Positions 55,117-64,000 of a DNA stretch of 64,000 bases are shown here, piece after piece. This DNA comes from Gemmatimonadales bacterium (lineage in GTDB: Bacteria > Gemmatimonadota > Gemmatimonadetes > Palauibacterales > Palauibacteraceae). How positions within the stretch are numbered: the first letter of the stretch is position 1; each line of letters opens with the position of its first letter. The position numbers and the translations under genes are program-made. The notes under the pieces were generated by a model. The model was given only the letters and a program-made list of their open reading frames with translations, made no database searches and had not been told where the DNA came from. The DNA lies in the NCBI GenBank assembly GCA_009838765.1, contig VXQX01000078.1, forward strand, positions 1-64,000, read 5' to 3'.

Positions 55117-56283
55117 TTGAAGCACGTCGCCGTCCTCGGTGCAACGGGATCCGTCGGCGGGGGCACGCTCGAGGTGATCCGCCGCCACCCGGCGCGGTTT
55201 CGCGCCGCCGTCCTGACCGCAAACCGCCGTTGGGAGGCGCTCGACGCGCTCGCCCTCGACGGGGACCCCGATTTCGTCGTGCTCGGAACTCCGCCCCCGG
55301 AGGATTTCGCGCCGCGCTGGGCCGGAGAATGGCGCTTCGGCCCCGCCGCGCTCGCGGAGGCCGCCGGATCGTCCGGGATCGACATCGTACTCAATGCGGT
55401 CGTGGGCTTCGCCGGGCTCGACGCGACGCTGGCGGCGCTCAGCGCGGGAAAGCGGCTGGCACTTGCCAACAAGGAGTCGCTCGTGGCGGGAGGAGACCTC
55501 GTGATGCGGGCGCTGCGCCGCGGCGGCGGCGAACTCCTGCCCGTGGACAGCGAACACTCCGCGGTCCACCAGTGCCTGGCCGGGCGTCCCGTGTCGGAGG
55601 TCGCGCGGGTCACCCTCACGGCTTCCGGCGGTCCCTTCCGCGAGTGGCCGGCGTCGCGGCTCGCCACCGTGACGCCGGCCGACGCCCTGCGTCACCCAAC
55701 GTGGTCGATGGGAGCCAAGATCACGATCGACTCCGCCACGCTGGCGAACAAGGCGCTCGAAGTCATCGAGGCGCACACGTTGTTCGACCTCCCATACGAG
55801 CGCATCGAGGTCGTCGTGCACCCCACGTCGATCGTCCACTCCCTCGTCGAGTTCAGGGACGGTTCCTCGCTCGCGCAGTTGGGCCGGCCCTCCATGGAGA
55901 TTCCGATCCTGTGGGCTCTCGGCTACCCCGACCGGCTGGATGACGCGCGTCGGGAGACGGGGTTCGATCCCGTACGGGATGGTCCGCTGGAGTTCGAGCC
56001 GGTGCGGGAAGAGGATTTTCCCCTCTTCCGCGCGGGGGTCGCGGCGGGAGAGGCGGGAGGCGAGTTTCCCGTGGCTTTCAACGCGGCCAACGAGGTTGCG
56101 GTAGAGAGGTTCCTCTCCGGGGACGTCGGCTTCAGGGAACTCGCCGATGTCGTGCTTCGTACGCTGGAACGGTTCTCGTCGCGCGCCATCGAATCGGTGG
56201 AGGATGCGCGGCGCGTCGACGCCCGGGCGCGCGCCATTGCCCGCGACCCACAGGGGGAGTCCAAGTCGGGAGACGCTGAGTGA
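55117..56283 (+). CDS. dxr: 1-deoxy-D-xylulose 5-phosphate reductoisomerase
   Basis: A 388-residue NADPH enzyme, second step of the MEP isoprenoid pathway. The Rossmann motif LGATGSVGGGTLEV is at the N-terminus; LANKESLVAGG, PVDSEHSAVHQCL (metal ligands), TASGGPF, MGAKITIDSATLANKALEVIEAH and VHPTSIVHSLVEF are typical. TTG 55117 follows GGAGG. It supplies precursors for the UppS product made from the same cluster. Confidence 0.96.
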   Translation: MKHVAVLGATGSVGGGTLEVIRRHPARFRAAVLTANRRWEALDALALDGDPDFVVLGTPPPEDFAPRWAGEWRFGPAALAEAAGSSGIDIVLNAVVGFAGLDATLAALSAGKRLALANKESLVAGGDLVMRALRRGGGELLPVDSEHSAVHQCLAGRPVSEVARVTLTASGGPFREWPASRLATVTPADALRHPTWSMGAKITIDSATLANKALEVIEAHTLFDLPYERIEVVVHPTSIVHSLVEFRDGSSLAQLGRPSMEIPILWALGYPDRLDDARRETGFDPVRDGPLEFEPVREEDFPLFRAGVAAGEAGGEFPVAFNAANEVAVERFLSGDVGFRELADVVLRTLERFSSRAIESVEDARRVDARARAIARDPQGESKSGDAE

Positions 56284-57383
56284 TCGTAACGATTCTGGTA
56301 ACCATTCTTGTCCTGGGAGTGCTCATTTTCGTGCACGAGCTGGGGCATTTTGCCGCTGCGAAGAGCGTCGGGATCGACGTGCCGCGGTTTTCGATCGGCC
56401 TTGGCCCGAAGATGGTGGGGTTCCGGCGCGGTGGAACGGAGTACGTCCTCTCATGGATCCCGCTCGGCGGCTACGTGAAGATGGCGGGGATGGCGGACGA
56501 GGAAGTGACGTCGACGCTCGAGGGCGGACCCGCCCCGGAAGAAACGGCGCGTCGCAGCGTGCGGCCGGGGCCCGGGGACTTCGACGGGAAGCCGCTCTGG
56601 GCCCGCGTCTACGCCATCTCGGCCGGCGTCATCATGAACTGGCTGTTCGCGGTCGTCGCCTTCGCGGCGCTCGCGATGGGACGTGGCGTGTTCGAGCCGC
56701 GGATCGCCGAGGTCGCGCCCGGGTCACCCGCTGCGGAGGCGGGGCTGCGGAGCGACGATCTGATCCGGCGCGTGGATGGCGCCGCGGTGCACGACCCCGC
56801 GCAAGCGACGATGCGGATCGAGCGCCGTCCGGGCGAGTCGATCGACATCGTCGTCGAGCGGGGAGGAGAGCAACTCACGTTCGTCGCGACGCCCGAGGCG
56901 GTCGAGCAGTACTCGGACCTCACGGGAGAATCGAGGACGGTCGGGCGCGTCGGGATCACCATCGGCGCCGACGGAGGTCGGGCGGGTCCCATCGCGGCGC
57001 TGGGTCGCGGGTGGTCGGACGCAACCTACTGGGGCGGCGCCGTCCTTCAGTTCCTCGGGGACCTGGTCACCGGACGAAGTTCGGCCCGCGAGGTCGGCGG
57101 TCCCATCCTGATCGGGGAGATATCCGGCCGCGCCGCGCGCGCGGGGTTCTGGGAACTCCTGAGCTTCATGGCGATCATCAGCATCAATCTCGCCATCTTC
57201 AATCTGTTGCCGATCCCCGTCCTGGACGGGGGCCACCTTCTCTTTCTGGGGATCGAGGCGGTTCGGGGCCGGGCGCTCAGCGTCCAGGCGCGGATGCGGT
57301 TCACGACGGTGGGGATGGTCTTCGTCCTCGCCCTCATGGTGTGGGCCGTCGGGAACGACGTGCTGAGGGTGCTCCTCCGCTAA
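56280..57383 (+). CDS. rseP: RIP metalloprotease RseP (site-2 protease)
   Basis: A 367-residue intramembrane zinc protease. The first membrane segment holds HELGH (about 19-23), and the last third holds LLPIPVLDGGH, the second half of the active site. One PDZ domain lies between (about 135-210), against two in E. coli RseP. GTG 56280 overlaps the dxr stop. It probably cleaves an anti-sigma factor or leftover signal peptides; no anti-sigma gene is present here. It converges on the next gene with only 11 bases between stops. Confidence 0.94.
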   Translation: MIVTILVTILVLGVLIFVHELGHFAAAKSVGIDVPRFSIGLGPKMVGFRRGGTEYVLSWIPLGGYVKMAGMADEEVTSTLEGGPAPEETARRSVRPGPGDFDGKPLWARVYAISAGVIMNWLFAVVAFAALAMGRGVFEPRIAEVAPGSPAAEAGLRSDDLIRRVDGAAVHDPAQATMRIERRPGESIDIVVERGGEQLTFVATPEAVEQYSDLTGESRTVGRVGITIGADGGRAGPIAALGRGWSDATYWGGAVLQFLGDLVTGRSSAREVGGPILIGEISGRAARAGFWELLSFMAIISINLAIFNLLPIPVLDGGHLLFLGIEAVRGRALSVQARMRFTTVGMVFVLALMVWAVGNDVLRVLLR

Positions 57384-57394
57384 ACCACCGACCG

Positions 57395-58222
57395 CTACAG
57401 CAGGGAGAGCTGTTCCGCGCCGACGCGGGCCCTCGCGAGCGCACCCACGTCGTAGCGGGGGCTGGGTTCCTCCTGAGCGGCGGCGTCCAGCAGCCCATCG
57501 TATCCCGTCGGCGCCAGGCTTTCCGCGACCCTCTCGAGGGCGAGTTCCCGGTCGTTGCACTCTTGGCTCAGGTGGGCGAGCAGGATACCGCCGAGCCCGG
57601 GGTGCGCGAGTTCGCGCGCGAACTCGGCCGCGTGACGGTTGGAGAGGTGTCCGCGGCTGCCCCCGATCCGCTGCTTGACCCGCCAGGGGTACGGTGCGGC
57701 TCGGAGACGGTGTTCGTCGTGGTTCGCTTCCATGACGAGAAAGGCGCACTCCCGGAGCGCCACGCGGACCGGCATCGTCGGTCTCCCGAGGTCCGTCGCG
57801 ATTCCCACGCGCAGGCCCGTGGGCCGGTGCAGGACCGTGACGGCGACGGGCTTCGCGGCATCGTGCGCTGTGGGGGCGGCCTCGATCGCGAGGTCGCCGA
57901 CCTCGAGCCCCCTGAGCGGAAGGTCCCCGCACCGCTCCTGCCCGCGCAGCAGGGGGGCGCAGGCGCGGCGTGTCGGGGGGTTCATCGCGAGTGGCCAGCC
58001 CCAGCGGCGCGCTCCGATGCCGATGCCCGCGGCGTGATCCCGGTGCTCGTGTGTGACGACGACGAGGTCGATGGCCTCGGGCTCGACGCCGAGTTCGGCG
58101 AGGCGGCGGGCGAGCTGAACCCCGGAGAACCCCGCATCGACGAGCACGCGGGCGCGGTCGCCCTCCACGAGGAACGCGTTGCCGCGGCTGCCCGAGCCCA
58201 ATGAGGCGATGGTCAGGCTCAC
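57395..58222 (-). CDS. metallo-beta-lactamase-fold hydrolase, WalJ/YycJ-like
   Basis: A 275-residue MBL-fold protein. The N-terminus TIASLGSGSRGNAFLVE and LVDAGFS, then the metal motif THEHRDHAAG, fit the YycJ/WalJ branch. Later NHD, HLSN and LAHLSQECN segments supply further ligands. Related proteins are exonuclease-like and affect cell-wall or DNA processes; the role here is not known. GTG 58222 overlaps the stop of the GlmU-like gene. Confidence 0.88.
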   Translation of the reverse strand: MSLTIASLGSGSRGNAFLVEGDRARVLVDAGFSGVQLARRLAELGVEPEAIDLVVVTHEHRDHAAGIGIGARRWGWPLAMNPPTRRACAPLLRGQERCGDLPLRGLEVGDLAIEAAPTAHDAAKPVAVTVLHRPTGLRVGIATDLGRPTMPVRVALRECAFLVMEANHDEHRLRAAPYPWRVKQRIGGSRGHLSNRHAAEFARELAHPGLGGILLAHLSQECNDRELALERVAESLAPTGYDGLLDAAAQEEPSPRYDVGALARARVGAEQLSLL

Positions 58223-59415
58223 GGGCCGCGGGCCTCGTCCCAGACGTCGCCCAGCCAGTCCCGGAATGTCCGGGTCTCTTCGAGCCCTCGGCGCTCGGCG
58301 ACCCGGACGGCGGTGGAGAGGAAATCGCCGCGACGGTGCGGCTCCGGGCTCCGGCCTCCTCCCCACGAGAAGGGCTCCACCCACCGGGGCGGCGACTCGG
58401 GGCCGAACAGGCTGGAGCCGCCGCCGACGACCGTGCCGGTTTCGAGCCGGGTGCCCACGCCGGTCTTCACGTGGTCACCGAGCAGGCAGCCGAACTTCAG
58501 GAGTCCGGTGTCCCGCCGCGCGCCGGGCGGTCCCACCCGAACCGAGCCATAGGTGTGTTTGAGATCGCTGTTTACCGTGGCCGCGCCGAGATTGACCCAG
58601 CGACCGAGGTACGCATGTCCGAGAAACCCGTCGTGCGCCTTGTTCGAATAGCCGAGCGTCGTGACGCCGTCGACCTCGCCCCGCACGCGGGAGCGGGGTC
58701 CGCCCGAAAACCGGGAGATGTGATCGCCGAGGAGCTCCGAGCCGGCTCCGGCGTAGAGGGGTCCGCCGAGGCGGGTGCCGGCGCGGACCTGGACTCCGGG
58801 ACCCAGTTCGATCGGGCCCTCGCGCACGTCGAAGAGCACGCCGGGTTCCGCGTGCGCCCCTTCGCCGAGGCGGATCGGGGCGTTTCCGAGGCGCCAGCAG
58901 CCGCGCGGCAGCTCCGACGCCTCCGGGCCCGGCACGGCCGCCAGGTCTGCGGCGAGCTGGTCGGGTCCGGCCGACACGAGGTCCCACGGGTGCCGAAGCC
59001 AGGTCCCGGGGATCGCGCGGTCGGGTAGCCCGGGCCGGGGGCGGGGCGCGGCAAACCAGTCCGCCCGCGGCGGCTCGGCGTCGGCGCCCAGGCGGATGCC
59101 CGCGAGCCGGTCGGCGACCCAGAGGTTTGCCGGCGCGTCGTCCCACGCCGCGTCGAGCGACGGCACGGCCCGCGCGTTCCATGCGGCACAGGGCGCGGAC
59201 AGCCCGCCCGCATCCAGGCAGCGCGGCGCTCCGGGCTCCGCGAACCGGCGCAGCCAGGGGCGCGTCACGTGACCGGCCACGCGCGTTCGCGCGACCCGCT
59301 CCAGCCGCTCGCGCAGCGTCCAGCGGCCGAACAAGAGCTCGCCGCACGGTCGGGTGAGCGCGAAAGGGGCCCAGCCGTCCGCCCGCCCGTCGTCGAACAT
59401 GACCAGCGTCGTCAA
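58219..59415 (-). CDS. GlmU-like putative sugar nucleotidyltransferase (TIGR03991 type)
   Basis: A 398-residue protein. The N-terminus VMFDDGRADGWAPFALTRPCGELLFG matches the alternative bacterial GlmU family of the FCB group. The second half (about 220-370) is a left-handed beta-helix with repeated hexapeptides (GNAPIRLGEGAHAEPGV region) and GYSNKAHDGFLGHAYLG with NLGAATVNSDLKHTYG. It probably transfers uridylyl and/or acetyl groups to glucosamine 1-phosphate, but specificity is inferred. TTG 59415 overlaps the manC stop. Confidence 0.87.
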   Translation of the reverse strand: MTTLVMFDDGRADGWAPFALTRPCGELLFGRWTLRERLERVARTRVAGHVTRPWLRRFAEPGAPRCLDAGGLSAPCAAWNARAVPSLDAAWDDAPANLWVADRLAGIRLGADAEPPRADWFAAPRPRPGLPDRAIPGTWLRHPWDLVSAGPDQLAADLAAVPGPEASELPRGCWRLGNAPIRLGEGAHAEPGVLFDVREGPIELGPGVQVRAGTRLGGPLYAGAGSELLGDHISRFSGGPRSRVRGEVDGVTTLGYSNKAHDGFLGHAYLGRWVNLGAATVNSDLKHTYGSVRVGPPGARRDTGLLKFGCLLGDHVKTGVGTRLETGTVVGGGSSLFGPESPPRWVEPFSWGGGRSPEPHRRGDFLSTAVRVAERRGLEETRTFRDWLGDVWDEARGP

Positions 59416-60455
59416 CGCGGTGCTTCGGAGGAGGAATCCGTGTCGAATCGTCCCAGGCGGGCGTCGAGTCCCGCGGCCTCCTCGCGCGGCATCACGAGGA
59501 GCTCTCCGTTCGCCTCCACGATGACCAGACCCGACACTCCTATGACCGTGGCCCGGCAGGACTCGGTCCACACGACGTTGTCCGCGGCGTCGATGAGACG
59601 AGTGGCACCGACCGAAGCGTTTCCCGCTTTATCCACCTCCCGGGAGCGCAGGAGCGCGCTCCACACGCCGAGGTCGTCCCAGGCGAAGCGGGCCGCCACG
59701 GCGGCCACGCGCTCGGCTCGCTCCATCACGCAGACGTCGATCGCGACCGGCTCGGCGCGCGCGAAGAACCCCTCCGGATCGCCGCGTTCGAGAGCCGGCC
59801 AGGCTCCCGCGAGTTCGCGCGCGCAGCGCCGAGCGGCCTCGAGCAGGTCGGCGGCCCGCCACACGAAGATGCCGGAGTTCCAGAGGAAGCGTCCGGATTT
59901 CAGGTATTCCCGGGCTGTGGCGGCATCCGGCTTCTCCACGAAACGCCGCACCTCCCGTGCGCCTGACGCGGTCTCTCGCCCGGTCTCCACGTAGCCGAAG
60001 CCGGTCTCGGGGCGGTCCGGCCGCACGCCAACGCAGCACAGGTACCCGTCCCGAGCCGCCCGGAGCGCCGGACGCAGCGTCTCGGCGAGCGCCTCGGCGG
60101 GTTCGATGCGGTGGTCTGCGTGCATGGAGATCATCAGGGCGCCCGGGTGTGCCCGCTCGATTTCGGCGGCGGCCCAGACGAGAGCCGGCCCGGTTCCGCG
60201 CGCCTTCGGCTCGATGAGCGCATCGACGCCCGCCGCATCCAGGCTCGGACGCATGAGCTTCACCAGGCGTTCGGTCGCGACCACCCGGACCCGCGCGGCG
60301 CCCACCAGCGCGACGGCGCGGGCAAGCGTATCGTCGATGAGCGGGTCGGGGCCGGCGAGAGGCAGGAGCTGCTTCGGACGGGCCGGGGTCGACGCGGGCC
60401 AGAACCGGCGGCCGATCCCGCCCGCGAGGACCGCGCAGTACGCCTCGAGGTGCAC
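59412..60455 (-). CDS. manC: mannose-1-phosphate guanylyltransferase
   Basis: A 347-residue nucleotidyltransferase producing GDP-mannose, short form without the isomerase domain. AVLAGGIGRRFWPAST...RPKQLLPL at the N-terminus, then ISMHADHRI, GYVETG, FVEKPD and FLWNSGIFVW. GTG 60455 has GGGAGG eight bases upstream; longer in-frame extensions add only low-complexity residues. It heads the minus-strand trio manC / GlmU-like / WalJ-like. Confidence 0.92.
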   Translation of the reverse strand: MHLEAYCAVLAGGIGRRFWPASTPARPKQLLPLAGPDPLIDDTLARAVALVGAARVRVVATERLVKLMRPSLDAAGVDALIEPKARGTGPALVWAAAEIERAHPGALMISMHADHRIEPAEALAETLRPALRAARDGYLCCVGVRPDRPETGFGYVETGRETASGAREVRRFVEKPDAATAREYLKSGRFLWNSGIFVWRAADLLEAARRCARELAGAWPALERGDPEGFFARAEPVAIDVCVMERAERVAAVAARFAWDDLGVWSALLRSREVDKAGNASVGATRLIDAADNVVWTESCRATVIGVSGLVIVEANGELLVMPREEAAGLDARLGRFDTDSSSEAPR

Positions 60456-60649
60456 CGACAGAGCCTCCCTCCCGTCCTCCGAACCGCCCTTCGCGTGCGC
60501 CGGGATCTTCCCGCCGCGGGCCGGCCGCGACGCGGCCAAGCTACGGACGCCGAGGGTGCCGCGCCACGTTGCCGGCCCGGTCGGCCGATCCCGCTTCGCC
60601 GGGGTGTTTTTTCTTGCCCGAGTCCCCCCCGGGCGACAGTTTTCGCGCC
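60456..60649. promoter_or_regulatory. divergent region between manC and a lipoprotein gene
   Basis: A 194-base gap with genes leaving in both directions. It contains a GTTTTTTCTTG tract at 60605-60615 with no GC stem before it. I see no convincing promoter hexamers. Confidence 0.3.
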
Positions 60650-61222
60650 ATGCTCTCCCGACACCGAACCCGCCCGTCCGTCCGGCTCGGAGCGCTGATC
60701 CTCGCGCTCACGGCCACGGCCTGCGACGATCCGTTCGATGCCTTCCTCGGCGATGTTCCGCTCACGCCGACGGAGGTCACGCTGTATGACTACGTGACGG
60801 GCCGCCTCGAAGATCCTCCGGCGTTCGACATCGTACTCGCCGTGCCGGCTCGCGTGGACCAGACGCTGAACTGGGATTTCCTCTTTCGGATCCGGGCCGG
60901 GGCGCCGGAACTCGTCCCTTTCTCGGCGGTCGCGGACAGCGTCACGGACGCGGGCCTGCAGATCACCGGCGAACGCTTCGACGCCGTGCTCGAAGCTCCG
61001 GAGGAAGGGTACACCCTGAACGCGCCCGTCGCCGTGCAGCCGGGGGACGTACTCATCGCGCGCAGCCGCGTCGACCCGAACAACTTTCTCGCGTGCAGCC
61101 GCTACGCGAAGCTGCAGGTGCTCTCCATCGATCCGGACGCGGGCACGCTCGTCTTCCGCCACCTGGTGAACCCGAACTGCGGAGACGTCGTCCTGGAACC
61201 GGGAACGCACGGTTCGCTGTGA
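60650..61222 (+). CDS. putative lipoprotein of unknown function
   Basis: A 190-residue protein with a signal peptide (basic MLSRHRTRPSVRLG, hydrophobic ALILALTATA) and a lipobox cysteine at about 25, followed by Asp-Asp, which can favour retention at the inner membrane in some species. The mature part is predicted to be beta-rich: VTLYDYVTGRLEDPPAFDIVLAVPARVDQTLNWDFLFRI and a final CGDVVLEPG. No family recognised. Its start ATG 60650 opens a gene just before serS. Confidence 0.75.
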   Translation: MLSRHRTRPSVRLGALILALTATACDDPFDAFLGDVPLTPTEVTLYDYVTGRLEDPPAFDIVLAVPARVDQTLNWDFLFRIRAGAPELVPFSAVADSVTDAGLQITGERFDAVLEAPEEGYTLNAPVAVQPGDVLIARSRVDPNNFLACSRYAKLQVLSIDPDAGTLVFRHLVNPNCGDVVLEPGTHGSL

Positions 61223-61255
61223 CGCCCTGTCCGGCCGGTCCCGCCCCGCACCGAC

Positions 61256-62578
61256 ATGCTTGACCTCAGAACCCTGCGCGACGACGCCGACCTCGTCCGC
61301 GACGCCATGCGGAAGCGCGGCGACGAGCACGCCGCGCGGCTCGTGGAGGAGACGCTGCGGACGGACGAAGTCCGCCGCCGCCTGATCCGGGAAGTGGAAG
61401 TCCTCAAGGCCGAGCGGAACACGGCGTCGAAGGCGATCGGCGTCGCGAAGGGCAGGGGAGAGGACGCATCGGTGGAGATCGAGGCCATGCGACATGTCGC
61501 CGCGCGCATCCGGTCCCTCGATGCCGACCTCGCGCGCACCGAGGCGGAGTTGCGGGATCGCCTTCTGCAGATCCCGAACATCCCCGACCCCCGCGTCCCG
61601 CCCGGCGACGAAGGCGAAGGGCCGACGGTCGCGGAGTGGGGCGCCCCGCGGAGAGGCGCGGTGCCGCCGCACTGGGTGCTCGGGGCGACGCACGGCCATG
61701 CGGACCCCGGCGGGGGCGCGCTGCCGGGGGGCAGGACGCCCTCTCTGGATATCGAGCGCGGTGCGAAGATCGCGGGCTCCGGCTTTCCGCTCCTCGTCGG
61801 GGGCGGCGCGCGCCTCAGCCGCGCGCTCGTTCAGTTCATGCTGGACCTGCATGTCCGCGAGCACGGATACCTGGAGGTCCTGCCCCCTCTCGTCGTCTCG
61901 CGGGATTCGATGGTGGGGACCGGCCACATCCCCAAGTTCGAAGACGACGCCTACCGGACGGAGCCCGACGACCTCTTCCTCGTGCCCACGGCCGAGGTGC
62001 CTCTCACGAATCTGCACCGGAGTGAAATCCTCTCCGCCGGCGACCTCCCGCTCGCCTACGTCGCGCACACGCCCTGCTTTCGGCGCGAGGCCGGCGCCGC
62101 GGGCCGCGATACGCGCGGGCTCCTGCGGGTTCACCAGTTCGACAAGGTGGAAATCGTCCGCATCTGCCGGCCCGAGGACTCGAAGGAGCAACTGGAGCTC
62201 CTGACCCGCCACGCGGAGCGGGTGCTCGAGCTCCTGGAAATCCCGTACCGGCGGGTCCTGCTCCCGCTGGGAGATCTCGGATTCGCGAACGCGATTACGT
62301 ACGACCTGGAGATCTGGGCTCCCGGCGTCGAGGCATGGCTCGAGGTGTCCAGCTGTTCATCGTACGCGGATTTCCAGGCGCGGCGCGCCGACATCCGCTT
62401 CCGGCCCGAGGGCGGGGGACGCCCCTTGCACGTGCACACGCTGAACGGTTCGGCGCTGGCCCTGGCGCGGCTAATTGTGGTGTTGCTCGAGACGGGCTTC
62501 CGCGAGGGTGAGGGGATCCTGCTGCCGGAGATCCTCCACCCCTACCTCGGGTTCGAGCGGCTCGAGTCCTGCCGGTGA
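61256..62578 (+). CDS. serS: seryl-tRNA synthetase
   Basis: A 440-residue class II synthetase. An N-terminal helical arm (about 25-105) contacts the tRNA. Motif 2 is [26 protein letters not shown]-like and motif 3 is [21 protein letters not shown] (serine site) precedes them. A glycine-rich insert (around 150-160) lies between arm and core. ATG 61256 gives the standard N-terminus MLDLRTLR. It overlaps the kinase gene as GTGA. Confidence 0.97.
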   Translation: MLDLRTLRDDADLVRDAMRKRGDEHAARLVEETLRTDEVRRRLIREVEVLKAERNTASKAIGVAKGRGEDASVEIEAMRHVAARIRSLDADLARTEAELRDRLLQIPNIPDPRVPPGDEGEGPTVAEWGAPRRGAVPPHWVLGATHGHADPGGGALPGGRTPSLDIERGAKIAGSGFPLLVGGGARLSRALVQFMLDLHVREHGYLEVLPPLVVSRDSMVGTGHIPKFEDDAYRTEPDDLFLVPTAEVPLTNLHRSEILSAGDLPLAYVAHTPCFRREAGAAGRDTRGLLRVHQFDKVEIVRICRPEDSKEQLELLTRHAERVLELLEIPYRRVLLPLGDLGFANAITYDLEIWAPGVEAWLEVSSCSSYADFQARRADIRFRPEGGGRPLHVHTLNGSALALARLIVVLLETGFREGEGILLPEILHPYLGFERLESCR

Positions 62579-63804
62579 TCCGGCTCTGGAACCGGCGGGG
62601 CGGCGCGCTTCTGCTCGCGGTGCTGTCCACGGGTGTCCTCGTCTGGTCCGCCATCTTCTCGCGTCAGCAGGCCGAGGAGCGCCGCCTCGACGCTGCGGTC
62701 CTCGGGCAGTTGATGGCGGTGAGCACGGCGGCCGCGGCGGGCAATCTCACGGTCGAGGAACAGAACGAGCTCTGGAACCAGGCCTCGCAGCAGGTGGGCG
62801 CCCAGGTCCGGCGCCTGCGGATCCCCATCGTGATCACGGACACGCTCGGCAATCCGAGCAGCTCCGCGCACCTGCCCGACGACTTCCCGCTCGGCCCGAC
62901 CGGCGACCTGGACGACCAGGCGTTGCGCGAATTCGTGGCCGAACTCGACGCACTGAGGCCGCCCTTCGAGGCGCCCGGCCTCCAGGTCCACTTCGGCGAT
63001 CCCGAATTCACGAGCCGCCTCCGTCTGATCCCCTGGCTGCAGGCGGCGTCGCTCATCGCGATCCTCGGCAGCGGCGGCTGGCTCCTCTTCCTCTCCTTCC
63101 GGAGCGAGCGCGAGCGCATCTGGTCCGCCATGGCCAGGGAGTCGGCCCATCAGATGGGGACCCCGCTCAGCTCGCTCGTCGGCTGGCTGGAGGTGCTCGA
63201 GGCCCGGCCGCGCCCCCGCGGATCGGAAGTCGGGGAGCCCGACCTCATCGACGAGATGGCGGCGGATGTGACACGCCTGCAGAAGGTCTCGCGCCGCTTC
63301 GAACTCATCGGCCACAAGCCGAAGCTCGAGCCCATGTCCGTGCGCGCCACGGTCGTCCATCTCCGACAGTACTTCGAGGCCCGTCTCCCCACGCTCTCCC
63401 GCACCGGCAAGATCGAGATCGCGGTGGAGATGGAACCCGAACCGCCGGAGGTGCTGGGCAACGCGACGCTCCTGGAGTGGGCGTTCGAGAATCTGATCAA
63501 GAACGCGATCGACGCGCTGGCCCCGGAGGGCGGCCGGATCGTGATCTCCCATCTCGGACCGAACGGCAAGCGTTCCGTGTTCCGGGTGCTCGACACCGGG
63601 CCGGGGATCCCTCCCGCGCTCCGGGACAAGATCTTCAACATCGGCGTCACGACGAAGAAGCGTGGCTGGGGCGTCGGCCTCTCCCTCGTGCGGCGCATCA
63701 TCGAAGACATGCACGATGGCTCCATCCGTCTCGAAGACACCGGGCGGGGTGCGAGCTTCCGGATCGAACTCCCGCGTCACCGTCGGGGGAAACGGGGGAC
63801 GTGA
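62575..63804 (+). CDS. membrane sensor histidine kinase
   Basis: A 409-residue kinase. Membrane segment 1 at about 10-29, a periplasmic sensor region of about 125 residues, membrane segment 2 at about 155-176. The phosphoacceptor histidine is in [13 protein letters not shown] (about His191). The ATPase domain has [10 protein letters not shown] (N box), DTGPGIP (G1) and RGWGVGLSL (G2). No response regulator is next to it, so it is an orphan in this window. Coupled by 4-base overlaps to serS and to the helicase gene. Confidence 0.92.
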   Translation: MIRLWNRRGGALLLAVLSTGVLVWSAIFSRQQAEERRLDAAVLGQLMAVSTAAAAGNLTVEEQNELWNQASQQVGAQVRRLRIPIVITDTLGNPSSSAHLPDDFPLGPTGDLDDQALREFVAELDALRPPFEAPGLQVHFGDPEFTSRLRLIPWLQAASLIAILGSGGWLLFLSFRSERERIWSAMARESAHQMGTPLSSLVGWLEVLEARPRPRGSEVGEPDLIDEMAADVTRLQKVSRRFELIGHKPKLEPMSVRATVVHLRQYFEARLPTLSRTGKIEIAVEMEPEPPEVLGNATLLEWAFENLIKNAIDALAPEGGRIVISHLGPNGKRSVFRVLDTGPGIPPALRDKIFNIGVTTKKRGWGVGLSLVRRIIEDMHDGSIRLEDTGRGASFRIELPRHRRGKRGT

Positions 63805-64000
63805 GGAGACTCCGCCTCAACCCGGAACAGCGGGACGCCGTCGAACACGGTGACGGACCGCTGCTGGTCCTCGCCGGGGCGGGTTCCGGCAAGACGCGGG
63901 TGCTCACGGCGAGGGCGGCCCGGCTCATCGAGGAGGGGCTGGAGCCCACGCGCCTCCTCGCAGTCACCTTCACGAACAAGGCCGCCGGCGAGATGCGGGA
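63801..64000 (+). CDS. UvrD/PcrA-type helicase, N-terminal fragment
   Basis: The first 66 codons of a superfamily 1A DNA helicase run off the right edge. [27 protein letters not shown] gives the Q motif and Walker A, and [13 protein letters not shown] is motif Ia. GTG 63801 overlaps the kinase stop. Family UvrD, PcrA or Rep cannot be told apart from this part. Confidence 0.92.
   Translation, partial: MRRLRLNPEQRDAVEHGDGPLLVLAGAGSGKTRVLTARAARLIEEGLEPTRLLAVTFTNKAAGEMR

Noticed and set aside
57384-57420. Bidirectional terminator between rseP and the WalJ-like gene
   Set aside because: Only 11 bases separate the stops and the small CAGC...GCTG repeat is too weak and lacks T-runs.
60600-60650. 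T-rich tract as a terminator
   Set aside because: GTTTTTTCTTG has no GC-rich stem in front of it and lies between diverging genes.

Overview
The window is a compact, GC-rich (roughly two-thirds G+C) bacterial chromosome segment. It carries about 60 protein genes, one tRNA, no rRNA, no CRISPR array and no insertion sequence. No gap between genes exceeds 300 bases. Family content suggests a Gemmatimonadota-type organism of the FCB group: Ig-like repeat protein with a dockerin-like motif, type C+ L31, alternative GlmU-like protein, TIGR04138/Minf_1886 protein, many lipoproteins, and TAnnTT-type -10 elements. This placement is inference from gene content; no rRNA is present to confirm it.

Layout. 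1-8.6 kb: end of a secreted repeat protein, an aminotransferase, and a divergent ligD/ku pair (non-homologous end joining), then a penicillin-acylase-family enzyme. 8.7-16 kb: rpmE, prfA-prmC, a YlbF protein with a CDP-alcohol phosphatidyltransferase and inositol-3-phosphate synthase (a likely inositol-lipid module), tmk and a Ctp protease. 16-23.8 kb: plug-like lipoprotein, DUF2064 transferase, asparaginase, obg, dprA, hemW, hrcA, dnaJ. 23.8-27.5 kb (minus strand): tkt-rpiB-tal, the non-oxidative pentose phosphate branch. 27.7-38.7 kb: rsmE, HIT, mutS2, dnaG, a zinc-ribbon coiled coil, rsmD, coaD, pta, a STAS protein, a fused anti-sigma-kinase-like/PP2C protein and rsmA. 38.7-45.8 kb: rex with a perfect Rex operator over its own predicted transcription start, an exonuclease, then thiolase, CPBP protease, 3-hydroxyacyl-CoA dehydrogenase, acyl-CoA dehydrogenase and glyA. 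45.9-51.7 kb: two small proteins, nnr, thiL, plsC, eno, divIC. 51.8-57.4 kb: tRNA(CAT) six bases before thiI, then uppS-cdsA-dxr-rseP (isoprenoid, lipid and envelope). 57.4-60.5 kb (minus): WalJ-like hydrolase, GlmU-like protein, manC. 60.6-64 kb: lipoprotein, serS, sensor histidine kinase, start of a UvrD-type helicase.

More than 20 adjacent gene pairs share a 4-base stop/start overlap (ATGA, GTGA or TTGA), so translational coupling appears to be the normal arrangement. The few junctions that are not overlaps hold the interesting small structures: the Rex operator, two hairpins that include a ribosome-binding site, short tandem duplications at start codons, a 13-codon leader ORF before eno, and the tRNA-thiI junction. 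I did not find a large new defence or mobile system. The most promising undescribed items are the tRNA/thiI coupling, the condensed STAS-kinase-phosphatase switch, and the possible RNA switch ahead of nnr.
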